Below, one piece after another: positions 53,241 through 64,000 of a stretch of 64,000 nucleotides of DNA. Position 1 is the first letter of the stretch. Every line of letters begins with the position of its first letter. Made by a program: the position numbers and the translations under genes. The notes under the pieces are model-generated. The model searched no databases. It was not told the origin of the DNA and saw only the letters and a list, made by a program, of their open reading frames with translations. The stretch comes from Haliclystus octoradiatus (Eukaryota > Cnidaria > Staurozoa > Stauromedusae > Haliclystidae): NCBI GenBank assembly GCA_916610825.1, contig OU744446.1, positions 22,825,223 to 22,889,222 on the forward strand. The letters are read 5' to 3'.

Positions 53241-56200
53241 AGAAAATTATAATCTTTCATTTTCGCTTGAAAATGAATTACATTGACAATCCGAAGCTTT
53301 GCAATAACCCTCCTGGTATTCTTTTGTCATTATCATTTACTTTGAAATATAAATAATTATGTATGTCAAATATATAAACCCAATTATCCATGCAAACCAT
53401 GCACATATAAAAATTATTTTCCAAACAATTGTAAGCTTGTATTGCAAAGTAGAACAGCAACAACAATTCGTATTGCAGGCCGCAGCAAGAATATTTCTAT
53501 ATGATTCTGATCGTCCATGTAATCAGATGTTCTTGTCATTAATTGTAGTTTCATTTATAGTATTTTTATATTAATACTTGGTGGAAATTTAAACCGTTAT
53601 ATGTGGATTATTAATTTTTAATAATATATAGACAGGGTATGGATACAACAACAGCGACAATTAATTGAATTTGATGCAAATATATAACTGTCTCCTGAGA
53701 GGCTCTAGACATTCTATATAAGCTAAATATATTTTCAGAAATAATAGAAGAATATTGCTTAGTGAAAGGCAAATTTCCATGTGGTATAAATGACGTGACT
53801 TATGTATGTGTTTCCGTTTAGCAGGGAGGTCTACCATCAAGTTTGAATACAAAACTATATAAAGTTATGAGAGGAAATAAAGTTTACACCCCAACAAAAT
53901 CTTTAGAAATTTGACAAAACTAATATATTGGTTTCCATTGGTAGAGTTTTGCTCAAATTTCATTGTTTTCTCTTACATGTCTTATATAAGTTATTCACGT
54001 GCTACTCCCGAAAAGAAAACGTCAAGTGTACTTTTAAAGCGTGTTCACATCCTGTATACGTCACCCAGCCGTATCTGCTGTACAATAAGATATTATTAAT
54101 CTATATTATAGGTTAATTACGAAAATCGCAATTCTCTGAATGTACAAGTACAACTGCCATTTTGAGTTTCTTTAAATTATATTCTTGCAATACAGCCCCG
54201 GGAATACAGCCCGCAATACATAAGTATAGTACGTGAGATCATGTATAGCAACTGTACAGGATGGAACATGGATAAAAGTAAATGATTTGTGTTCCATCTC
54301 AATGGTCTCATGTAACCACTGCAGGTGGCTACAATTGTCACAATGAATAGTGTGCAACACCATATAGGTAATTCACTAGAATTCCTGGAATGGATTATCT
54401 TTGAGAAAAATCACATTCATAAAACGACGTGGAAAATTCCTTATGATAATGAAACTATCATTTTTGGACCGGTCTCCTTTTTATATAATTTTCTTGGAAA
54501 TATGTCACAAATCAAAACTTTATCACCAGTACATTTTACTACCAATATTTGGATATAGGCCCATTTTAGAACTTCGAAATTCAGTATTTTTTCAAATCAA
54601 AGCAATAAAACATTTGATTGATTCTAATTTCAACAGTTTAAATGCCTTTTCTCATGTAATCACATACCGCTTCGAATACATCTGAATGATATTGACGAAG
54701 AATTTGCAAGAAGCCAAGATAAGAATATGATCGAGTGAAACTGTTTTCAATAAATGCATACTATACACTATAGGACATGGTTACACTTTGTTTATATTGA
54801 CTCTTTATTATTATAAAGCGTCAAAACAAGCATTGTATGACGATATAAATTATTGACAATTACGATTAAAGAGTGATCAGCGAATATTTTGTGGAAATAC
54901 CTGATGACCTTCCCCCACTCAAATGATTAGTATCCTATCATACATGTTTTTTCTTAATGAACACATTTATTTTATAGATGATAAGTTAGAAAATCCCTAC
55001 ATGTATAACAGATACACTATAGATACGCCATATGTCATCTGAAATAGTCTTAAATTTTAAACCTCGTTAAACGTGTAAATGTAAAGAAGTTGATAATTCT
55101 GCCATGAACCACATGCATCCCTATAGTAAATTAGTCATTGATCAGATTTTTTGCAGCATTCATTTCATGTTGTGATAGAAATTCCTATTTTGTAAATGCA
55201 AAACAGTTCTTTAATTAGAATTAAATGTTTTTTTAAATCAATTTAATTGATTAATGAGCTCCATAACTATCCAATTAAAAGTATATTTATTATGGAATCA
55301 TTAGAGGGTTGCCATGCCATGTTTGCGATCATCTTTTCGTTTTATTTTGTATGAAGCTTTGTTGGTTGCATTTGATTATACTGAATGTGTTTAATTTTTA
55401 ACATTCTCCATTATGTTATGCCAGAGATATAACACACACATCTGGACACACATTCAAGTACGTTGCTGATCAGCATTTCTTAATGATATATTTCAAAATT
55501 CCAACGCCTACTCTAACTAAAATATACCCATTGGAAAGAGAGAGATACTTGCAGTGTGTGCTGAGTTAGAGTTCTCATGCCTAGAAAGGCGACACAATCA
55601 CTTACAAACCATTACAAAAAGATAGGTCCAAAGTGTTGTTAATTCTTCTTTTCATTTTGATCTACTAGAGTACAAGTAGAGCGCTATATTATTCATCCTC
55701 TCTTTTAGATGGGAGTGTCTTACATACTTACAGGACGTTAGGGATAGCTATATAGAGATTGCTAGTCACACCTATTAGCCATATTATTAAAAGAGGACGA
55801 TGTTGTTCAATTCATTGCTCGAAAAGGAGATTTTTGTTGTTTGCTATGTTTTTGGGAGATATATGTAATGTTATGTATAGTATTTTAGTCATTGATTCAT
55901 TTTAGTGATTGCAGGGACATAACAGTCTATGATCAGATCGGGTTTGGCTGCATAACTTAGATAATCGGCCACCCAGTTGGTGCTAGTGGAACAATCAATT
56001 ACGTCATTATGCAAAGACAGAAGCATGATATCATCAAGTTGACCAAGGTCTTTTATTTGAGTCTTGCGTGCATCAACATTCGGATCTTTTCATAAACAGA
56101 TATCTATTGTTCAATATTCTTGTTTATCCTGTACATTTCTTTTGAGGAGATTGTAGGCTGTCATTCACAATGAATCGTTTGAATAGAAAAATTTTTTTAA

Positions 56201-57928
56201 ACAAAACTGCTGGAAAAACAAATTAACTGCTTGTGTTAGATGGGTTACAACGATAGCATGGCCTTTAGAAACCATCCGATAGTAATTCTTCTATGCTCCA
56301 TTGTAGAGGATGTTTGTTATATAGTATAATTCGGAATCCAGACTGAATTGAAATTATCAGAAAACACCTTGAACCCCTTTAACAGTAAATTATCCAAACT
56401 ATTATAACTTGCTCAAAATGAATGAGGAACGGCTTTCTGTTGCTACATTACTTTTTAGTTTATTAGAAATCAATTATCGTAATGGGAATTTGAAGACCAA
56501 TGTTCTACAACATCTTACAATGGAAAAACAAAGAGCATACAATTTACGATTTAAGAAGACATTGGAGTCTAATTGAAGTCTGGCTTGACACGGTCCCGTC
56601 AAACAACGGAGATGTGTGGGAGTGCAAGGTATAAAGTGTCCATGGTAGCCATCAAAATGACTGCTCGTAGTTGGTACTTCAAGAGAAATTCAATTATATT
56701 AGGACAATCAAATATTTTACTCTAATCAATAGCAATTAGTTTGGCGGATTAAATGATTGATGGAACACACGACTGCTAATTTTATCTTTTGTCGACGAGT
56801 GATTTCTTTCTACATTAAAAGACAACGATGTCGAAATCAAACATTTTTGTTCTTAATTACCCAGTCTGATGATATGTAGATAGGTGTTTGATTGGAACAA
56901 GGGCCGAAGAAAAAAAGGATTCCAGCAGTTAATTGATTCCGGATTTAATGATGGTACTCCGTTTGTTAGAAAACTCCTAACCTGTCGCCCGTCTTGTTTT
57001 CTAGTTTTTACCCATTATAAATTTGTTGCTGGTATGTTGAAATTATAATGCATGATTTACAACTTGATTCAATCTCCCTCCTGCTGTTGTACTTCTAGAA
57101 TACTGATTTGTTCTTTTTGATTTTGATCTATATAATTAGTATGCGTATGTGTTGTATGAGACCATTAACCTATGTAGATATTATCATAATATTAATTAGG
57201 TACAGTGAAATGAAAACTTACAGGATATGATTCAGTTAGCAATTTGAAAGGTAAACACGCACATTAGGAGAATAGGGCGTGCAAAGCTCCCTCTGATCAA
57301 GAGTGTGTGTGTGTATTACAGCAGTGTATCCATAACAAACCTTGCGTAATAGGATTGTGAAACTTTAAACCTGCACGAAGAGAGGCTGAATTCTACGTGA
57401 TTTGTTTTGGGTTGATAGGCGTTGTTGTTGACTGAAAAGTCCTCGAGGTCTCTCTATCACCAGACCTTACGGCATAAAACGACGTCATTTTTTGTTTCTC
57501 ATGGCAAGCACTTAATCAATACTTAACATAGTACGAAACAAGGTAAATTCTTTTGTTGTATTTCATAAAGTTGATTGCGGACGATGTGGCTATTGTATTA
57601 CAGAGCTGCATATTTTCCTGTCACAGAAACGCTTGACCAATATTTATGGAAAGCGTGTGTGTATATGTTTACTTTTTGTAACACATTAAAAATATTATAA
57701 TGTTTCATATACGAAAGTAGAAAACCTTTTTTTTATCTCATTGTGCATGATAAGTCATCAAAAATGATATGCCGGAATTTCAATGAAAACATTGATTTAT
57801 GATAAATGTAAATTAATTTTCAAAAAGAATGCAGGCTCTATTGTCTAGTAAACATTGACGCCAAATCATGCAAACGAAGGCGGGTACAAGTCTATTTAAT
57901 TACAATATTGATCGACAGCCCCATTCGT
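53241..57928. other. Gene-free upstream region of the cystine-knot gene
   Basis: Very AT-rich, with no recognisable transposon protein and no ORF longer than 100 codons. This contrasts with the transposon-laden first 53 kb. It could hold regulatory sequence for the downstream gene, but I cannot point to specific sites beyond scattered TTAATTAA/ATTGATTAAT words. Confidence 0.5.
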
Positions 57929-57936
57929 TATAAAAG
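57929..57936 (+). promoter_or_regulatory. TATA box of the cystine-knot gene
   Basis: TATAAAAG lies 148 bases before the ATG at 58077, so transcription would start near 57960. An octamer-like ATGCAAAC lies about 60 bases upstream, near 57868. Confidence 0.75.
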
Positions 57937-58076
57937 GCCTTCACTCGAAGAAGTTTGCAACAAAGTCATCCTGACCGTCAACACGAACACATCATCGTCA
58001 AAGTATTTGAAATTTTCAAACCAATTTCTTCTCAACCTTCAAGAATCGTTCAAAAATACAAATTAAATTTTCAACT

Positions 58077-58082
58077 ATGGAG
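58077..58082 (+). CDS. Cystine-knot gene exon 1 (6 coding bases)
   Basis: ATG GAG followed directly by GTAAGATT. The start is chosen because it is the first ATG after the TATA box and joins exon 2 in phase to give a perfect signal peptide. Confidence 0.82.
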
Positions 58083-58678
58083 GTAAGATTTTGAATTATG
58101 TAAAACTTTAATTGTCATGCTTCAATTTTAAGGCTTGCTTTGCTGTCTGTCATTGGCCCGATCCAGTATACAACATATAGTTATAGCTAGAATCATATGT
58201 TACTGTGTTACTGTACTGCAACTTTTCAATTTCATTTCCATTAATTTTATCATTTTTATTTTTTATTTTCTAGTTTACCTTGCAACGATCATTGACTTGC
58301 TGTCTGATTTATGGTTTATTATTCGTCATCGTTGGTGTAATACAATCATCCAATGCAATGCCATTATCTGGTCAATTAAATTCAGAATTCTGCAGAACGA
58401 AGAAATTCAACATGACATTACAATTGGATGGCTGTGAAGATACTGTAGTTGAAAACAACTTTTGCTATGGACAGTGTTTTTCAGTTTATATTCCTGGAAA
58501 AGCATCCGATATGTATAAATCGATGTCATGCAGTGTTTGTATGCCTGGAAAAATGATCAAGAAGAAAGTCTTTTTTAAATGTCCTAATAAATCAAAGAGA
58601 ATTCAGCATAGATCAGTACAAATTGTCAAACATTGTCAATGCAAATCTGTGGCATGCAGGAAGACTTTCCCATATTAA
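58077..58678 (+). CDS. Secreted DAN/gremlin-family cystine-knot antagonist (2 exons)
   Basis: Exon 1 (58077-58082) holds only ATG GAG before GTAAGA. Exon 2 (58274-58678) follows TTTTCTAG in phase 0. Total 136 residues plus TAA. Residues 1-30 are a signal peptide with a long hydrophobic core ending Ser-Asn-Ala. Residues 42-130 form a CTCK domain with ten Cys (42, 56, 66, 70, 88, 91, 105, 123, 125, 130), including Phe-Cys-Tyr-Gly-Gln-Cys and Ser-Cys-x-x-Cys-Met-Pro. Asn48 is a glycosylation site. Family members (NBL1/DAN, gremlin, cerberus) bind and block BMP/TGF-beta ligands outside the cell. Phe-Cys-Tyr-Gly-Gln-Cys is gremlin-like, while Cys-Phe-Ser, Cys-Met-Pro and the tenth Cys resemble NBL1. 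The protein is unusually short, with almost no sequence outside the knot. Confidence 0.92.
58274..58678 (+). CDS. Cystine-knot gene exon 2
   Basis: The acceptor is TTTATTTTCTAG. It codes for the rest of the signal peptide and the whole CTCK domain up to TAA at 58676-58678. The domain is in one exon. Confidence 0.94.
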   Translation, partial: FTLQRSLTCCLIYGLLFVIVGVIQSSNAMPLSGQLNSEFCRTKKFNMTLQLDGCEDTVVENNFCYGQCFSVYIPGKASDMYKSMSCSVCMPGKMIKKKVFFKCPNKSKRIQHRSVQIVKHCQCKSVACRKTFPY

Positions 58679-58829
58679 ATTTAGATGAAAAGATTCTATC
58701 GTTAAAGATTATACAAAGCAATTGTGTCTGATTGTAAATATTGAAATTATATGTAAATACATTATAAATAATCCCAAGGGAAACTTTCTATTTTCCTTGT
58801 AAAACTGATTTAAATATAGAAATATAAAT

Positions 58830-58835
58830 AATAAA
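58830..58835 (+). terminator. Poly(A) signal of the cystine-knot gene
   Basis: AATAAA, 152 bases after the stop codon, in an AT-rich 3' UTR. Confidence 0.6.
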
Positions 58836-58988
58836 TGTCGAAGTGATTCTTTTAAAGAACACGTATTCACATTTTGTAGATATATATATATAGCTACACA
58901 CAAAGAATATATATGTCGAAACAAAATATACGGAATGAAAATTGAAATTATTCGTCTTAATTCTACTTACAGTTAGAAGAGTGGGATG

Positions 58989-59512
58989 GGCCGACCTTAC
59001 ACAATCAGCGCTGAACTGAGAAGCACATTCCAACAGATAGAATAATGATGGCTAGATTGTGATGTCTAACTATATACTTTTATTGAGATCATATTGTTCA
59101 ATCAAGATTTACTTTTTTATGATCTTTCACTTTATACATTTAATTTTATTGTTTATAATTAACTTCATATATATTGATCAGGGGTAAGAATACGGCACAT
59201 AATTTCGATTTATTTTCAAATCATCTTCAGACAGTATACAGTTTATATTTAAGGAATAACTGATCAGTTTAATATATCGTCTACTGAAATCGAGGTTTTA
59301 ACGGAGTAAATAAAAACACATACATTTAATTAAACGATAAAAATGTATTCATTCTCCTTCCAAACCACTTTAGTCAGTCACAGCTCGTGGAATGTACCGC
59401 ATAAAACCTGTGCCTTAGCATCACAATCTAACTAATACTAATCATCATTTTATTTGATTTTATCTGTTAGAAGTGCCTCTCAGTTCAGCTCTCAATCTCA
59501 CACGGTCCGGCA
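58989..59512. repeat. Inverted duplication 3' of the cystine-knot gene
   Basis: The left arm 58989-59068 (containing GCTGAACTGAGA, CAACAGATA and TAGATTGTGATG) is mirrored at 59417-59512 (CATCACAATCTA, TATCTGTTAG, TCTCAGTTCAGC). There is an extra ~15 bp in the right arm. About 350 bp separate them. A non-autonomous DNA element is likely. Confidence 0.72.
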
Positions 59513-62500
59513 AAGGTTTAACTATAACTATAAGATTGGGAAGTTTCCTGGAAAGACTTGGCTTAACAAGCTCGTTCTTTTGTACATTATTGTGTAACGG
59601 ATTATTTTATTCTCTGCAATCAAGGTCGGATGAAGAACAATAGAACCACGACAACCTCTATCGCACGTACGATTAAAAAGAACAACAACTGAGACTGCAA
59701 AGGAAGGAAATGTCTGGGCAAATCAGCTCAATTCGAAATGACGACGATTCCTAGGCATATGAGTTTTACAAATGATAATAAGAAGGAAGTCTAAGTTTTA
59801 TAGCAGTGTCCGTTTTCTTGTTAAGTAACGTGATTATAGTTAATTACTACCAATGTACTTTCATTATCAAAGTAGCACTCTTTCTAATATATCAACTTGA
59901 ATACAAAGAATTTTTGTAATAATTTCAATTCCATATTCTGGTCATCTATACGTATGTCCATCAGCGTCAAAGAATTCCTATTTTTCAAACATAACATATA
60001 TAATAAATGGATGATATCAACCAACTTGTTCAAATTAATAATAAGGCAGCTGCAGGTAAATTGTTAATACTGAACATTTCTAAAAAAGGTAAAATTCTCA
60101 ATACGGATAGTAATTAATAAGCACAGTCATTTATTAACCAAAGATTACTAATCGATGTTGATTGTTCGTACACTCACTAGATTAAGATTATATCTAATTC
60201 TTACTAATTATTTATTAAATTTCCCCCCCAAAAAATAGCAAAGACAATTTACCATTAAATGTATAAAGAAATATCAATAGAACAATTTATTACTTCTATC
60301 AAGCTTATAATAGAAGCTTATATAGCTACAGGCTTATTATTCCAAAGCATAGGCTGAAGGCTGCTGTGCTTGAACAGCTATATATGGAGTACTGTATGAT
60401 TGAATGATTAAAACATTCATAATATGTACAGGTTAAGTAAATTGATTTGAATTAGTTTATATAGCAAAATTAAATTAGTAATAGCTGGACCGATCATGCA
60501 ATGTCTATAGTTGCTCAATTGATTATATGTTTACATTTTATACTTAAATGATGCTTAAATGTCAGTTAAATGTCAGTATTTCATATTAAATCCACATTTG
60601 AAATCGACATCAATATGTAACTCAAGTTAGAAATAATATTCAATATTAATGATATACAACATAGAATGCAATACGCGTAAACCAGGCTTAAACTACTAAT
60701 GCCATACTATTATATATTTGAATCCCCAAAAAATCAGCAAGGTTTATCACAACGTTTTGGCATACGCATAACTTGTGTGCTGGTCTCTACTGAAAATGAA
60801 TTATTTTATCAAAAATAATTACAAAATCCATAGTGCAAATGTCTCTTGTGCCACACAGTACATGTCATATACATAGGTAATATATATATATAGATAGATA
60901 TTAGAGTATAATGAGTGGCATCAAATGTTTTAGATGGACCAGGTCCAGGGGGAATTGCACTAAGAAAAGCTGCGGTGTATACCGCTGCGCATTGACTGCA
61001 ACCATGTGTACAATAAAATCTGTTGGAATCAGAGCCATCGATTTGTAAATAGATGGCTCTGGTTGGAATGGATAAGCAACACGACACAGCCAAAACCAGT
61101 AAGGATTATTCAATTTAAATCATTGTTCTGACCGATAAGAGACACTTCTTCAGAAATAAAAGAATCATACCGTTACGCGTACTATATATGGCTGTCTTGC
61201 TATAATCATACTTTTTATGAAGCATGTAATTGTAGCCATTTTCTTGTGAATATACACAGACGACTAATCTACATTCACAGTTGTGTTTGTATAATAAGAA
61301 AAGATATTCAACTGGTTTGGATTTGGAATAATACTATAATACTAATAATAATAGCATATATCTTTCAATTGTTATTTGCCATTTACTCAATTCATCAGTT
61401 AGCTATGCGCGAATGCCTATCGAAAATGTTTAATTAGCCCACTCGATTAATGATCAGCTATGGCATATTGATATGAAACATTTAGTTATGGAGGTGGATA
61501 TATACCCCCACTCTGTTTTGAAATATTAATATAGATCGACCCAAAATATATGTTGTGGATTAATTTAAATTAATTAAAAATATAGGCAGTCTATCGATTC
61601 TAAAAATGTAATAATTAACTATTACTTGAAATCAACACACACGTGCATGCATTAAACTGTTTTCTGTTGTTTTCCAATATTAGCTGTGTTTCTATTTGTA
61701 ATTCCTGTTGCAATATATACTAGCTTTTACTTCATTTTATTGTCTTCCGTGTCCCTGCTTCTTCAAACAGAAATATTTCCAGATTATATGATTTATATTA
61801 TAATAATATTACAATATCCTGCAGATTAGAGTTGAGAGAAATCTTTTCATAATAATAATAAAACCTTCTTTAATGGTGTTTCGATGATGTCGAGCTCTCT
61901 TCTGTAATAATGATCTTTAATTTTGGAAATGTTGCCTACATATATGTAATATATATATACGGCACATTTTTTATTCTCGGATATTTTACGAAGGCATATA
62001 TCTAATAGATATATTGAAGTGATGAGGAGGAAGAAATTAACTTTTGCCTCTAGTTTTGAACACAGTTGCTCCTGAACAGTACAATGCAATATTTTGGCAT
62101 TATCAAAAATCTTCTTAGTTGTTTTTATGTTCAAGGCGAATTTTTCATAAAAGAAACCTCTATTATTGAGCTTCAACTTTTCTAGTTCTTTCAAGGGCTC
62201 ATTTTCAATGTTATTCTATTACGCCGCCAAAACGTCATAAATCACTAGTCAAATGTAATGTCACCTAACCACACACGTAACATACGATCCTCATCATATC
62301 AAATACAATATTCTTTCTGGCGTGTATAGTACAAGCTTTAATTATCAGCTGTTTTTGACTATGTTCAGCAGAATGAGACTATTGAAGCTAGAAACTGGAT
62401 TGAATTATAACAAATGATATTGGTAGCATGATTGTTACAAAGTTAGGACCAATAGAAAAGTCCAAGTTTGTAAAGGTTAATCAATATCCGATGGCTGACT

Positions 62501-64000
62501 GCCAACACTCCAATAAATTATGCAGTACTCACAACTTTTGTGAATAATTGGACAGGGTTAATATAATCATTTACCAGTGTTACAGTGCATTTTGCCATAA
62601 CTCTCATACCTCAAATCCTCAAATATGTTGTCCCTGATAGTTACAATTATTTGCTACAGAAACCGTCTGGTTTCATAACAATACCGATCTATGCATAATT
62701 CCATATCACACATTAAAACTTGCTGCATTCCAATATTTTTATTACCATATCAAACGGATATTCACTCATCATTAATGTTCTAACTACATTTGTTTGTAGC
62801 GTAAATGATCTACGCTACAAAGTTGAAGGATATTTTCAATTTCCTTTTCTCGTTCATTTGATCCTTGAAGGAAAATAAATTTACAAACAAATTAGCTTCA
62901 ATTATCCGATTAATCATCGCACAAACCTAAGAATGCCACTTTCAAAATATATTCAGCGTACCTTGTGAATGCTTCTATGCATCATGATTATTATTACCGT
63001 TGGCCGTTGCCAAGTTACCATCAGCTAGTACTGATAGGAAAATATATTATATTAGAGATACTTATGATGCCTTTATCCATACCATAAATGCAGAGATAAA
63101 AAGTCACGCTTTCATATTTGCTATACTAATGGTGTAACGTATTATTTAGAGATCATCAGGTAGCTTCAGGAGGATTCATAATTATAATTTTCTACAAATA
63201 ATAATAATAATAATAATATAATAATATTAATAGTGTGATTGTTCCACACCAGTTCTTGGTATAGTGCTCAATGAAATTAATCAGAGCATTTATAGAATGA
63301 GAGTCAAAAATGAAACATGCCAGATTTATCTACAAATGAATGCATTCTTGATCGGGTGCATCATGCGACATGAGGATATCCGATACTAGTTTATTGATTA
63401 AATGTTAATCTTTGAATGGAAATGTGCAACTAGCTTTTGTCATGCATCTTAATTACTTCGGTGAAATTCAAATAGTAAACCAAGAATATTCCATTATGCA
63501 GATGATTTGATTTGGTGGCTAACTATGAACGGCCCATCATTTTCATGTAAAACGAATAGGCATAAAGTATAAGCGAAGTCACGAAAATGGCCAAACAAAT
63601 GGAAGTCAATACATGTTCAAATTGCTTGTGGATGTAGATCAGAACAAAATAGAAAATCTGAACAGCGCCTGACTCTATCTAATGAAACATGGTTAAATTT
63701 CTCCACAAACGTCTTGATATTTATTAGTTTTTTGTTGTGTTCTGAATAAAAGGGATGATGATGAAATATGACTTCTTGCAATAGTTTATGATGGCCCAGA
63801 AAAAAACCGAAAGTTTAATGTAAAATCGAGAATTCGTAACAAAATTATGACTCGTTTTAGTGATATGTCATCTTAAATGCTTGCCGTTATCAATTGAACG
63901 TGACAAGAGCTGCGTAGCTAGTACGTATATATACGTAATTACTCAACAGTGTACTCAGGTCTCTTGAAATAACAATATCTATAGTTCTACAATATCACCG
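59513..64000. other. Downstream AT-rich region without supported gene
   Basis: I see no confident exon or transposon protein. Two minus-strand ORFs stand out only weakly: 60901-61113 (with overlapping 60809-61093), which has unusual G+C-richer sequence, and 61847-62194 (115 codons, Lys/Ile-rich). Short (ATA)n and (AATA)n runs occur near 63200. Confidence 0.45.

Noticed and set aside
61847..62194. Minus-strand ORF of 115 codons
   Set aside because: Lys/Ile/Tyr-rich translation of AT-rich DNA without motif or splice support.
1..64000. tRNA and rRNA genes
   Set aside because: I saw no convincing tRNA A/B boxes with cloverleaf pairing and no rRNA-like sequence. A covariance-model scan would be needed to exclude degenerate copies.

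Overview
This is a eukaryotic (metazoan) genomic window. Coding sequence is split into short exons with GT-AG introns of about 0.5-13 kb, and AATAAA signals follow stop codons. The base composition is AT-rich, and non-LTR, BEL/Pao, hAT and Harbinger transposons are abundant. The gene families (LIN52, a TNIP/ABIN-type ubiquitin adaptor, a DAN/gremlin-type cystine-knot antagonist) are animal-specific. The repeat style (LINE tails of (GAT)n and (ATT)n, frequent TAGGCCTA words) would suit a marine invertebrate, possibly a deuterostome, but the species cannot be named from sequence alone.

Layout: (1) 1-309 looks like the last exon and poly(A) signal of an unrecognised + strand gene. (2) 3.8-5.4 kb is a 5'-truncated LINE on the - strand. 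(3) 6259-20999 (+) is a six-exon LIN52 gene (MuvB/DREAM subunit, 146 aa). Its fourth intron holds a nested stack of elements: LINE A is split by a young LINE B copy (12-bp target duplication) and by a 4.9-kb hAT transposon, whose own intron holds a 296-bp hAT-like MITE. (4) 23025-47386 (+) is a seven-exon gene for a TNIP/ABIN-like protein (437 aa) with a UBAN-type motif. A consensus NF-kB site lies about 0.5 kb upstream of its ATG. Its 7-kb first intron carries a 940-bp near-perfect palindrome. Its 13-kb last intron carries a BEL/Pao pol relic interrupted by a LINE (LINE C), a decayed DDE transposase gene, a second nested LINE relic and a non-autonomous element with repeated TTAAGTGCG-type words. 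(5) 47.8-53.2 kb holds a decayed PIF/Harbinger transposase, two 16-bp minisatellites and a LINE 3' end. (6) 53.2-64 kb has very few recognisable mobile elements and contains one small two-exon secreted cystine-knot gene (58077-58678) with a clear TATA box.

The three host genes are unrelated in pathway (cell-cycle repression, NF-kB/ubiquitin signalling, BMP-type antagonism) and all lie on the + strand. All recognisable transposase and reverse-transcriptase genes carry frameshifts, stops or deletions; none looks intact here. Gene models were assembled by hand from splice signals, phase continuity and family resemblance. No alignment or expression data were available.
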